Assembly: GCF_026151205.1 (NCBI RefSeq)
Contig: NC_087074.1
Location: 15,916,962-15,980,961, forward strand
Source: Bolinopsis microptera
Taxonomy: Eukaryota; Ctenophora; Tentaculata; Lobata; Bolinopsidae
DNA: 64,000 nucleotides
Direction of reading: 5' to 3'
In this document: one piece after another, positions 11,779 to 24,400 of the stretch
Position numbering within the stretch: the stretch's first letter is position 1
Layout: each line of letters opens with the position of its first letter
The notes under the pieces: model-generated
The model's input: the letters and a program-made list of their open reading frames with translations, nothing else
Databases searched by the model: none
Told to the model about the DNA's origin: nothing
Position numbers and translations under genes: made by a program

Positions 11779-12009
11779 ATGCTTCGTTTCGAGTTGCACA
11801 CTATAAACCTATAAACTTTTAAAACAGTTCTGTTCGAAATTAGCTTTTGTTTAATTTTCTTCTAAATCTTTTCCGCTTAGACAGCTTTTCGTCATGGACA
11901 GTTCACTTTAAGCAGCATCACAAATCCTCAAATTATAAAATTTGTTGTGAACCAATGATTACTGAATATCTTTAAACCATTAAAGTTTTGTTTTTACCTC
12001 TAAGGTATT
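11779..12009 (+). promoter_or_regulatory. Conserved upstream / 5' UTR block of receptor C
   Basis: Counterpart of 361-569 and 5823-6032. It keeps the CAGCATCACAAATCCTCAA phrase, GAACCAATGATTACTG and the T-rich run before the ATG at 12010. The acceptor-like end here reads CTCTAAG rather than CTCTCAG, so if there is a 5' UTR intron its acceptor is altered or non-essential. Confidence 0.4.
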
Positions 12010-15000
12010 ATGGCGGGGCTCCGTTATATCCTCTTTTTTATTCTATCCTCGATTGGGCAACCATACAAAGTTGGTCTCTTGTTGAACTCCGAAGAGCAGG
12101 ATGAGTCCAATGCCATCAAAAGCCTCGCCCAATACACCATCTCAAAACTTAACAAATCCAACACCAAACTGCAACTGATAGAACGATACCATGACTCGAT
12201 ATACCTGAACCTCATGAACAGTGTTTGTGAACTTATTGATGAAAATGTTGTAGCTATCATATCTTGGTCCGATTCAACTTTAACGGCGATTCAGGTGAAT
12301 TTGGCAAATCAGTTTCATGTTCCACTTGTTGCTGCAGTGGATACGAACCCATTCATTGAATCTCACTCTAAGGAAAACTTTGAACTGAGACTTTCACCAT
12401 CAGACGTATATCAGGGTCAAGCTATATTCGACTTGTTGAAGGAGTACAATTGGTACCAATTCTCAATTCTGGCATCGGCAGACGATTACGGGATTAACAG
12501 CATCGTGAACTTGCAATATCTGGCCTCGCAAGATGACAACTTCAGCATTAGGGACATCCAACATTTTGATGTAAGAAAGGATCTGTCAGATTCAGAAAAT
12601 TCTTCTTTGTTTGAAAAAGAGCTTCAACTGATCAAAGATTCAATAGTTAAGGTTATTGTGCTAAATTGCGATGGAAAGTTCGCAAAAATAATATTCAGGT
12701 GAGCTATCTTTAAGTTTATTTGCTCGTCTGTAGCATTCTTTGTGAATCCTTTATCTGAAACACAGAGTCTATCAGCTGGCTGTTAGATCTAAACTTAACT
12801 TCGCAATTGAACCACATAATATAATGTTACTTGGTTTGATCGAATACCTGGACTTAAATTAAGCAAAATCATTTATTTTCAGGGAAGCCGAAAGAAAGGG
12901 CTTGATGGACGAATCATTTGTCTGGATAACGACAGATGCGATCACATCTAAACCAGAAACAATGGCCTATGATGACTTGTCCTACCCTTCTTTCTATCAA
13001 GGATTGTTAGGAACGCTGCCTCACTATGGAAAAGGTTCCACACAATACAACGATCTGGCAAATGCATACATTATGAGTGGTGGTAGATCCTCGGATTTGC
13101 GCATGTCATCTGTAAAAGTTTCTATGGGTCTAGAAATCGTCCATTTCTCTCTAAAAGAGCTTGATGAAGGTGAATGGGACAACTCCCCATCAGTTAGAAT
13201 TAGCTGTAAAACACCTTCTTACTGGGTTGGTGGTGAAGAACTCTTCAGCAAATTGGATGAAAATTTCCAAAACGGAACATATGACAATTCTGGGGTGGTC
13301 ATTCCAACGTATGACATACTGAACTTCCAAGAAAAAGGCTTTGAGAAGGTTGGAAAATGGGAAAAGTCCAGGGGTCTTGTTAACCTTGGTAAGGATGAAA
13401 CAATATCACGGTGGGTTGAAAGAAAAGATGTTCTATTTAGTGGCAATAAGTACTCACCTCCCAGTGGAATAGGGAACACGCTCACCGGCTATCACCTTCG
13501 AATTGGCATAGTTACAGATCCACCGATTGCGTATTTCGACGAGAAGTGTGGTAATAATTCTAGTCCTGACTGCTGGTACGGCTGGAATCCTGATATCTTC
13601 CAAAAACTTCAGGAAGACCTAAACTTTACGTACGAATATGTTCAGCCGGCAGATAATAAATTTGGTGGCTTGAACAAAGAAACAAAAGAATGGAATGGAA
13701 TGATTAGAGACATTCTGGACAGAAAAACAGACTTGACCATAACTATATCAATAAGTACTGAGCGGTCCAAATACATCGACTACACTGCATCTATCTATGA
13801 GGATCAGGCTGCTTTCGTTCTTCATACTAAGGCCTCCAAAAGTTCATCGAACTTGTTCTTTTTCCTGGAACCCTTCGACTTATTAGTTTGGATAAGCATC
13901 ATTGGCCTAATCCTGGTGATCGCTCTTTTGACCACATTTTTCAGTAAGTTCTCTCCTTTCGGAAAATATGGCAGGACTATCCACGCTATGCAGAGTTGTG
14001 TATGCGCCAAATGTGTGCTAAGGAGAGAAATAAAAGTGGCTAAGAAGTGTAGATTTGTTGACACGAAGGAATATAGTTGTTTGGTGGAGAAAGTGGAGGA
14101 GGACGATGGGGTGAACGAGCTCTCTTACTACAACTCAACATGGCTTATTGGAACAGGTTCGATTGTAGAATACTCAACTCATAACTTTTATAAAATCTAG
14201 AACTCAACTCTGGAGAAATAGTTTGTTCTATTGTATACTTGATTGTAACTCTAGCAATGATCATGATGCTTAATTCAACACGACCGCTTATGATATATTT
14301 TTTGTCCCAGGTTTTGTTCTGCAGGGGACTGACAAATTTCCTACAGCACCGTCTGGTCGCTTCCTTCTTTTCATGTGGTGGCTCTTCATCATGATTCTCA
14401 CCTCAATGTACACGGCAAATCTAACTGCTCATCTGACGCTGGATCGTTCTACCGCAAAAATTACCAAACTAGACGATCTGTTGAACCAGGGAGACTATAA
14501 GTGGGGACTTTTAAATGATCGTTTTATTCAGAACATGATGTCTGATCATGATGATGAAACATACAACAAAATTGTTAGCAGTGGAGTCGGATCGGAAAGT
14601 TTAGATGAAGGCATCACAAGAGTTAAAAAAGGTGGTTTTGTCTTCATTGATGAAGGCTCTGTGCTCACGTACAATTTCAGGGGAGACTGCGAAGCTGCAC
14701 TTACGAAAACAGGCAAATTCAACAACCAGTGGGCTTTAGGAACACAAGTAAATTCACCATATTCAGCAGTTATCAACAACATGTTTCTACAATACCGTGA
14801 GAGGGGTTGGTTAACCACCAAATTTGACGAATGGTATAACTCTGCTGATGAGAACATGCCGACTTGTTCTTCTTCGGTTGGCAATGATACTAAATTCGGA
14901 ATTCCGATTTTAGCGGGACTGTTCCTTATTTTAGGTGTTGGAGCTGTAATAGCCTTTGTCACGGTGTTATTTGAAATACTTTACGTTTCCTGCCTAGACA

Positions 15001-15173
15001 GTATAGAAAAGGGGCAGAGCATCTGGCAATGTTTGCGGAGAAGAATAATATATAAATATCGTGAAGTCATTGAAGAGTGGTTTCATAGAAGTCACAAAAG
15101 GGTCGAAGACCATGATTCAAACGGGTTTGATCGAAACTATAAGGAAGAGGTAATTTCTAATACTTCTATCTGA
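12010..15173 (+). CDS. Ionotropic glutamate receptor C (three exons, about 941 aa)
   Basis: Exons 12010-12698, 12883-14156 and 14311-15173 join in frame, phases 2 and 1. Exon 2 is six bases longer than in A and B because of a two-residue insertion (SVRISCK against SV/LVSCK). All channel features are intact: S1 with TERSKYIDY, M1, a cysteine-containing M1-M2 loop (SCVCAKCV), pore loop QGTDKFPT, M3 MYTANLTAHLT, S2 FVFIDEGSVL and M4. In the amino-terminal domain it differs from A and B at IISWSDS (IISGSDS in both) and TNPFIESHS. The C-terminus ends TSI like A. It is closest to B over most of exon 2, but its tail is A-like, which hints at gene conversion. The role is inferred from family: a ligand-gated cation channel. 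Confidence 0.93.
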
Positions 15174-16716
15174 AGTGTTAAAGGTTTTATCACATGCTGA
15201 TAGTTATGCTTTCAATATAGACCTCAAAGGAGTATGAGTTTGTGAATATAGAAGAACCTAAGTTTGAAGAAACACTATACGTTCCTTGTAAGAGTATTGA
15301 CGACATTTATGGTTTACGGTGAGGCAGTATCATGGCCCTTATCACCAATGTTATTTATCTTGCATAGATTTTGTGCAATATGACATTGAAATTAGATGCA
15401 TAGCTGATAGCAGTTGATCTTATTTATAATTAGGATGAAAATAGTTCAAATTCCTTTAATTCCTGTATGATATTGATACAATTGAAGTGATTTTTGGTGG
15501 TGTATTGTTAATCTTTGCTCGTTGTATTATGTAGTTCTACCAACGCACTTACCGATCTTTGAACCGAGTAGTGATTCCAAGTGGGAGCTTGATAGGGGAA
15601 CTTCCTCTACAATGAATTCAGTACTGAAGTCAGATCACTACATCATAAAATCGATCGAAGAATCATAAACTATCTTAAATCTTATTTCATCTTTATCGGG
15701 ATTATTCATAAATAATATATAATATAATGTATCTCTACTTCTTATTTGCATCTGATAAATCATTTATATGAGTCTATCCCCTGTCTCTAAAGTAATTCTA
15801 AAATCAAAGTGTATAAAATATAGACGTACTATTACTAAAGTACTAAACTACGAAGTAAGTAGTCTACAGCAGAATTGATATTTTCTGTATAATAGATTGT
15901 TTTTTTGAGATTATGCAGTTGTTTGTTGCTAAATATGTTCACTTCACCATTTCGAATCGGTCTGACACATTGATTAATACCCGACACTTGTGTCAGTTGC
16001 TAACCATTATATGTGCGGTATACAAGCACATTATTTCTCGTTACGATTGCACTGCAATGGTATTGCTCTTGTCTGCATGCGTGCACTGCGCGGCGAGGAT
16101 TATAATCTTATTTTATAACTCCTTTATTACGCCAATTGTCTATAACGTTGCATACCACAATGCAATATTCTACACCAACTTTCCTAACGATTCAAGATGT
16201 TTAATTTTAGAATTATCCTCATTGAAGTTTTTACAATAAGATGGGCAAAATGAATGAGGTCAGTTGAGCTGCCGATGAGCATAATTGAGGCAGATCCAGA
16301 GTATTCAGTTACTATTGTTAGTTTACAACATTAGATTCCAACACATTGTGTGGTAAAATTCCTGCGAACTGTTATACTTATATTGTCTAACTATACCATA
16401 ACTGTAGCTATTTTTATTAACAAGTGACTGAGTGTAAACAAAAATAGGGACACCGAAACACCAGATGACCAGTAAATTTGGCATAGCAATTAAATCAGGC
16501 CCTTAGTGCACCTATAAGTGAAGCGATGCTGCAACCAAGGCATGCTAGGTTTTACCCTTACCAAAGTTATGTACATGTCGATCTTATCTAATTATACACA
16601 GCAGTACCAAATTACTAAGCTGATCGAAGGAATAACGGCCAATGTTGCGATTAATTGCGGTGTTTAGTCAATCGAGCGATTTCGCACCCATCGCGCTTAG
16701 GGCAGAGTGCCCAATG
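15174..16716. other. 3' flank of receptor C and intergenic DNA
   Basis: The start repeats the 3' flank of receptor A. Blocks near 16030-16160 and 16200-16300 repeat sequence from 4370-4530 and 10315-10440. No gene was recognised. The open frame near 15913-16239 covers these duplicated non-coding blocks and is not conserved as protein. Confidence 0.5.
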
Positions 16717-16720
16717 TCAT

Positions 16721-17000
16721 GACAATTTTACGACAATTTGTGACAAGATGTGACAATATGTGCCAATATATGACAATATACGACAATATTTGACATTATA
16801 TGACAATATACGACAATATATGACAGTACATGACAAGATGTGACAAGATTCGACAATAAAAGACAAGATTTGACAATATACGAAAATATAATATGACAAT
16901 ATATGACAAGATTTGACGATATTTGACAACATATGACAATATACGACAATATATGACAACATATTATGACAGTATACAACAAGATTAACAAAATGTGACA
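16721..17000. repeat. 10-bp tandem array, consensus TGACAATATA
   Basis: About 27 degenerate units of ten bases (TGACAATATA, CGACAATATA, TGACAAGATT, TGACAACATA). The ten-base period is kept over most of the array with occasional three-base additions. It stands about 450 bases upstream of receptor D. Long antisense frames across it are a by-product of the repeat. Confidence 0.8.
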
Positions 17001-17040
17001 AACCGTGGGAAAATGGGCACTCTCGGTTCCTACCCCACTT

Positions 17041-17240
17041 ATATCGTACCGTTGTGTTACACTCTTGACCGATGTATTGAAGCAGTTCTGTAGCCTAGCT
17101 AAGTGTGTGTTGTGTGGGATATTTCTCATGAGGAATTAAAAACAAAGCGAACAGGGTTAGGACAACAAAAGCGAGTGACTGGAACCGTAGATTAAGTTTC
17201 TAAGCTGTTGGGCTAACATTACTTTGCGCTCTTGTAGTTG
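17041..17240 (+). promoter_or_regulatory. D-type upstream block
   Basis: Intact version of the block that also occurs at 4781, 5041 and 11490 without an intact gene. It contains GTGTGTTGTGTGGGATATTT, ATGAGGAATTAAAAACAAAGC and AAGTTTCTAAGCTGTTG. Its presence at every D-type gene or relic suggests a promoter or 5' flank of this paralogue. Just before the D start codon, 17396-17437, lies a short TGGTAAC(T/C) repeat. Confidence 0.4.
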
Positions 17241-17442
17241 TTTCCTTTTCGTCTATAATGGTAAATAAATTATAAACCTTGTATCTAAAAAATTGTTTCC
17301 ATTTTGAATAATATGCAGTAATTCTCGTTTGAATTTTGCTTGGCTACGTTTTGCATCTAATTATCAATCAACTAATTTTGTACCCCCTAGGGCCTCTGGT
17401 AACTTGGTAACCTGGTAACTTGGTAACCTGGTAATCTGAGAT

Positions 17443-20400
17443 ATGCTGATTAGATATATTCTCGTCCTCAAACTTGCATTTCATTCCATCGCAGAACTCA
17501 TCCCCTTCAAAGTAGGCCTCCTTCTCGACTCTAACGATGAAGCGGAATCAAATGCGATTAAAAGACTGGCTGACTTCACAATCTCTACCATGTACTGGAC
17601 CTTACAGTTGGAGGTCCAGTATCACGACCAGACGTATCTCAGTATGATGGGAGGAGTTTGTTCCCTCATTGACCAGGATGTCGCTGCTATTATATCTGCT
17701 TCAGACTCGTCCTCGACTGCTATACAATCGAACCTGATTGGTCAATTTCAAATACCTTTTATCGCAGCAGTTGCTACCAATCCGTTCATGGAAACGCCGT
17801 ATGTGAACAATATGGAGCTACGACTCTCCCCGACCGATGTTCATCAAAGTGAGGCTGTATATGCACTGTTGAAGGAGTTTTTATGGTTTGACTTTTCCAT
17901 TCTTGCGTCTTCTGACTCTTTTGGAATAAGAAGCACTGTTCGATTACAGTATCTCGCATCGCAAGACATAGAATTCCACATTAAAGACATTCAGAACTTT
18001 GATACAAAGAGAGACTTGTCTCAACCTTCGGACGTCAAGGTTTTTTCAAAAGAACTGGAAGTGATCAAAGATTCTCTTGTCAGAGTTATCGTACTAAGCT
18101 GCCATGGACGGTTTGCCAAACGGATTTTCAGGTAAGAATCTCATTAGCTTTTCTTGTAATTATGTTTTTCTAGTGCTCTAAAATGACATTGATAAGTTGT
18201 ACATAGTAAGTTTCTAGTAGTTACTAACCTTAAATTATCAAAATAATGATTAAGTATATGTTCTAAAATATGGCGTAGTTATCAAATATGCAGTTTGGCT
18301 AACACAATGCTTTCCACATTTCCAATAACTTCAGTTAAACGTTAACCAGTGCCACTATCCTACAGTGAAGCAAAAGAAATGGGATTGATGGCTAAAGATT
18401 ACATATGGATCACACTAGATGGGGTGACAGCACGACCAGACACCCTGACACATGGTGACAGATCGTATCTGTCATATTATAAAGGAATATTCGGCACCAC
18501 TCCCCACTATGGTAAAGACTCTGGTGAATACAGCGATCTAAAGGATGCATACGTGTTGAATGGAGGGCTTTCAACAGATTTAACGAGGGCTTCTGTCAAA
18601 GTTTCAGAAGGTCTCAAACTTATTCATTTTTCGCTTCTTCGACTCGGAGATATTGAAAGAGAAACATTGAAGGAGGTTAGATGTGGCAAGTTAAACACCT
18701 GGGGTGCTGGTCAACAATTGTACTCCAATATGAAGAAAGATTTTTCTGGAAGGCAGATTAGCAGTATAACTGGAATTGAACATTTTCCGACTTACGAAAT
18801 TATGAATTTCAAGTCTGATGGTTTTGAAAGAGTTGGGTTCTGGACATATGAAACTGGGCTTCTTGATTCAGTCGGCCAAAAGGTAAAATGGCGAAGCAGA
18901 AAAGACCTCACTTTTATTGGTAGTGATACACATCCACCAACTGGACTCGGCAGCTTAGAAGGGTACCACCTACGGATCGGCATCGTAGAATATCCACCTA
19001 CCACTTATTTTGTTAACTCTTTAGAGTGCGAGAAAGATCCATCTCGACCAAGGTGCTGGTATGGCTGGAGTCCCGAAATCTTCACGAGACTTGCCGAAGA
19101 CCTTAAATTTACATACGACTATGCAGTAGCACCTACAAAAATGGTTGGTGGCACCTCCGAATCAGATTCCTGGAGCGGATCCGGAACATTAATGGGAGAT
19201 ATCATAGACAGAAAAACTGACATCACAATACCTATATCCATGACATATGACCGTGCAAAGCATGTCGACTTCACAGCTCCACTCCATGAAGACTCTGCAG
19301 CTTTGGCCATGTATCCTGCCATTGGAAGTTTCGCTTCATCAGCAAACATATTCTTTTTTCTTGACCCTTTTGAGATGTCTGTCTGGGGAACTATCTTACT
19401 ACTTATATTTGGTATTGCCATTCTTACTAATTTCTTTAGTAAATTTTCCCCCCTCGGAACATATGGTGAGAAACTCCATGCTATGAAAACTTGCCCTTGC
19501 AAAAAATGTGTCCTGAGGAGAAGGGTAAAAAAGGTTGTCAAGTGCCAGGTAGATGAGGGTGAGGAGGACGATGGTATGAACGACCTCTCTATCTACAACT
19601 CAAACTGGCTCATTGCAGCAGGTTTAGTAAATATAGAGGAATGTTGAGCAAATTTTATTGTTGTTTGTAAACTCAGTCAAAAACGATTGTTTACCCGTTA
19701 GGAGTAAGGTTCGATATTTTATTAATTCAGACAAAATAAGCAGTTCCTAAGCTGAATTGCTTTATTTTCAGGGTTCGTGTTACAAGGGGTAGATGTTCTC
19801 CCGACTTCTCCATCTGGAAGAATTCTACTTTTGACGTGGTGGCTCTTCATAATGATCATATCTGCCATGTACACAGCCAATCTTACCGCCAGCTTGACAG
19901 TGGAATCAGCGGTAAAGACAATTAACAATTTCAATGAGTTGCTTTCGCAAGAATACTACGAATGGGGTGCCCTTGAAGGCGATTTACTATCAAGTCAATT
20001 AAAGAACAGCACAGAAGAAGAGCATAGGGATATATACACTAGAGGTAAAAAGATCATTACAACAGATGTGGCAGCGAAAAAAATAAAGGAGGGACGATTT
20101 GTGTTCGTTGGGCCAAGGACTCTCCTAGAGTTCGTACTCAAGGATGACTGCGAAAAAATAGTGGTCGATACGACATCGTATCAAAACCAGTGGGCTTTCG
20201 CAGTGCCATTTCATGCACCATATCTTAAGCCGATAAATAAAATGTTCATTACCTACACAGAAGAAGGATATTTCACTCAAGGATTCGAGAGGTGGAAAAG
20301 TGGTGAAGAAGGAGGTGAGACATGTCCTGTGGAGTCTGACGAGATCGGGAGTGACACAACTTTCACTCCTCAGCTCCTAGCCGGACTCTTCATCATTCTG

Positions 20401-20775
20401 GCTGGTGCTGTTGGGTGTTCACTTACCATATGCTGTTTGGAATTTCTTTTCGTCGCATACTTAGACAGCAGGAAAGGTAAGGGCTTTTGTGAATGTCTGG
20501 GAACAAGGATCTATCTGAAGAAATGTGAAGTGATGGAGGAATGGTTCGGCTTGGATCGAGGTAAATCAGCTAGAAATAACATAATTTTTTACAACCCTGA
20601 CGGCACAGATGATAAGCCTATAGAAGTCCCCCACTCATCGGGCAGCAATCGTTCCCCTTACCACTACGCTAACTCAAATGGTGGGATGATAAGTCATCGA
20701 GCTTTAACCACTCAAGATCGTCCTTTTACGGAGGAGGGTAATTTCATCCTTAAACAGAAGGATGCATATGCGTAG
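17443..20775 (+). CDS. Ionotropic glutamate receptor D, divergent paralogue (three exons, about 982 aa)
   Basis: Exons 17443-18131, 18366-19621 and 19772-20775 join in frame with the same phases as A-C; exon 1 has the same 689-base length. Signal peptide, amino-terminal domain, S1 (GYHLRIGIVEYPPTTYF, arginine in YDRAKHVDF), M1, an M1-M2 loop with CPCKKCVLRRR, pore loop QGVDVLPTSPSG, M3 MYTANLTASLTVES, S2 and M4 are all present. In S2 the position that is acidic in A-C (FVFIDDSSVL) reads FVFVGPRTLL, so the residue expected to hold the ligand amino group is replaced. The tail is about 45 residues longer than in A-C and lacks their TSI ending. It could be a non-canonical-ligand channel or an auxiliary subunit; this is inference. 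Confidence 0.92.
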
Positions 20776-21473
20776 GTACTGAGTAATTACCCATAGAAAC
20801 AGACTGGGTAATGACTGAGTTTAAAGATGACCCAAATCCCAATTTAAAATCCCGAGATGGACAAATTGACTTGAAATGAAGAGCGGGTACTGGATTTGGG
20901 TTTAATTAGGCCGAAATCATTGGTTGATTGTTTAAGATTCAGTGTCATGATAACGACTAGTATGTTTTTGGAAAATGTGAAAGTTATAATGTTGAAGGTC
21001 TGCTTTTTGAAATTTAAACAAATGATGATTTGTTTGATGATATTTTAACATTGTTCATGTTTCTTTTCAGTGACCCAAATACGATAAACATGGCACGTAA
21101 TTCGCTTCAAAATGTTTAACTGTAGGTTACAAAACACATATTGTTTATAAAATAGAGGGTTACTTGATATTTCTTGACAAAGATCTGTTTCGTTTCGCAA
21201 ATTTTTAATTTATTTGGCAAAAAATAGTTTTAATTGGAATATATTGAGTAATTACTGTGTTTTAGTTGGAATATATTGAGGAATTACTGGGCATGTTAAA
21301 AGTTCATTTCATTCTAAAAATAACTGAACTTTTGTTTTACTTTGTTAAGATAAAGTTTTTAACGCAAACTGTTAAGATACGAAACGAAACGAAACACTGT
21401 ATTTACTACCCCGCTACAATGCGACAAAGATATTGTATAAAGATAACTAAATAATTTACACAATACGGTGACC
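20776..21473. other. Intergenic DNA between receptor D and the coiled-coil gene
   Basis: AT-rich, with a short direct repeat (TTGGAATATATTGAG.AATTACTG at about 21234 and 21268). It presumably holds the receptor D 3' UTR and the promoter of the next gene. I see no separate gene. Confidence 0.5.
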
Positions 21474-24400
21474 ATGTCTGAGCGGCTCTCCTCAAATAAC
21501 TTTCTCTCCTCCTCGGAGCTGAAAGTTAAAAACAAAACACGGGTCTCATATAACAATCAAAAAAGGTAATCTACGTTGCTTCAGAGTTCAGACGGTTATT
21601 TGGTAGAAATTGTCCAATTCATTGCGCTTTTGATAGGTACTGTTTACCGCTCGAGCTGGCAGTCAACTACCGCGCTGTTACCATGGTTACCACAACTACC
21701 GCGCTGTTACCATGGTCACCACAACTACCGCGCTGTTACCATGGTTACCACAACTACATACAATGCTGTTACCATGGTTACCACAACTACCGCACTGTTA
21801 CCATGGTTACCACAACTACCGCGCTGTTACCATGGTTACCACAACTACCGCGCTGTTACCATGGTTACCACAACTACCGCGCTGTTACCATGGTTACCAC
21901 AACTACCGCGCTGTTACCATGGTTACCAAAACTACCGTGCTGTTACCATGGTTATGGAATACTCTGACATTCCAATTCAGTGTGTCTTTAGAAGTTCATA
22001 AAAATGCAGCTGATATTGGCTCATATGTCATTCCACGGATAATTTTGTAGGCCCTATTGAGTATTGGTAGATTATTGGAAAATCACATTGAAGTTTCTTT
22101 CCTTTTAGAATAATTTTATAAATAATTGCAGGACCGAACATGAGAGTTCTCGAGAGGAACTGAACCAATCTGTAAACAAACAAGAAGCTCAGGAGTTGAA
22201 TATCAGAAAAGTTAATGAGCGTTTGGAGAATGAAAAGGTAAGTGTTGCCTTAGATTTTTAATACAATTGAATCATTGTACAAGAACGATTTTCGTCTTAT
22301 TAGATACGATTTTTTATTCATTTGTATACTATTTATTATAATGTGTACTTTAATACGAGGAGATGTTTTCATGATATCTTTTCTTATTTTTGCTTTCGGT
22401 TACTAATACTAATATCTAAAGATAAAGTGGAGCGGAAGAGAATGTCGATATTTGAATGAGATACGTGATATTGAGTCCAGAAATCAAGAACTCAAGGTAT
22501 GCAACAGCATGTCTACTACGTTATAAAGCAGTTCTATTGTTCAGATCGTGGTGGTCTTAATAATATGTTAAATACTCAAGCTCAGGCATTCCTAATGTTA
22601 ACTATTATGAAAACCAGAATCAAATTCATTAATTTCTGTTCCATACAAATAACAACTGTGGTAGAACTATGGTCGGTCACCCAGAACATTGCTCTGTGGT
22701 ATCGTATTTGCACATTTTACTTATTAAATGTCTAGTTATATATCCTTTACAGTATACTCCGTTATTTTAACAGGTCAAATTAGAGGAGTTGACGATGCAC
22801 TACAAAACAGAGATTCTAGAATTGTCCTCAAGATTGGGCAACAAGATCTCTGCTACCGAGGTGTCTGGAACTTTCAGCAGTGATATCCAATATATTACCC
22901 ACCTTTTCAACGATTGTAGCACTCGTTTAAATAGATCACTTTTGAAATACCACCAGTCTATGAGTATGAACTAACCTAATAATTGAATCTAAGGAGGAGA
23001 ACAGTCAGAAGATGACCGCTATGGAAGAGAGTATAAGGTTATTGGAGGAAGTTCAGACAGATTACCAGGAAGTGATCAGATACGCTGTCCTGATCATACA
23101 ACAGTCATTGTCACGACTCACTCCCAGCAGCCACTATAACCCATGTTCCCATATCAGGGTCAGAGCAGTCATTTCATTATTGTCATATTGTTATCTAACA
23201 TGGCCCCAACAATCACTCAACAATCATATCGAGCTTTAACATATTTAACATATTTAACATATTTAACATATTTAACATATTTAACATATTTAACATATTT
23301 AACGTATTTAACATATTCAACATATTTAACATATTTAACATATTTAACATATTTAACATACTTAACATATTTAACATATTTAACATATTTAACGTATTTA
23401 ACATATTTAACATATTTAACATATTTAACGTATTTAACATATTTAACGTATTTAACATATTTAACATATTTAACATATTTAACGTATTTAATATATTCAA
23501 CATATTTAACATATTTAACATATTTAACATATTTAACATATTTAACATATTCAACATATTTAACATATTTAACGTATTTAACATATTTAACGTATTTAAC
23601 ATATTTAACGTATTTAACATATTTAACATATTTAACGTATTCAACATATTTAACGTATTTAACATATTTAACATATTTAACGTATTCAACATATTTAACG
23701 TATTTAACATATTTAACGTATTTAACATATTTAACATATTTAACATATTTAACGTATTTAACATATTCAACATATTTAACATATTTAACATATTTAACAT
23801 ATTTAACATATTCAACATATTTAACATATTTAACATATTTAACATATTTAACATATTTAACATATTTAACATATTTAACATATTTAACATATTTAACATA
23901 TTTAACATATTTAACATATTTAACATATTTAACATATTTAACATATTTAACATATTTAACATATTTAACATATTTAACATATTTAACATATTTAACATAT
24001 TTAACATATTTAACATATTTAACATATTTAACATATTTAACATATTTAACATATTTAACATATTTAACATATTTAACATATTTAACATATTTAACATATT
24101 TAACATATTTAACATATTTAACATATTTAACATATTTAACATATTTAACATATTTAACATATTTAACATATCACAGTGGGCTACCATGCTAGCATAGGCC
24201 TAAAATCGACTTTCTTAAATTTCTTTGAAAATAAGCTTTCCTTATTGTAAAACGCTAGCCCGATTTCATGCAAGAAACCGTAATTAAAAACTTTGCAAGA
24301 TGCCAAAATGGCGTCGCGTGAAAAAATAGCATTTTTCACTGTCAAGAAATTTTGCCTTTTTTAGCCAAAAATTGCCTAATATTTATTATTTCGGGCTAAA

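Noticed and set aside
16717-17129. Antisense frames rich in CHILSYIV-type repeats
   Set aside because: Translation of the 10-bp TGACAATATA array, not a membrane protein.
21576-22050. Three overlapping open frames (CYHGY / TTTALLPW-type repeats)
   Set aside because: All three + frames are open across the 29-bp minisatellite, which lies in an intron of a well-supported gene.
23143-24192. Open frames encoding LTY repeats (+) and MLN repeats (-), over 300 residues each
   Set aside because: Both arise because the satellite period, nine, is a multiple of three; the frame closes outside the array.
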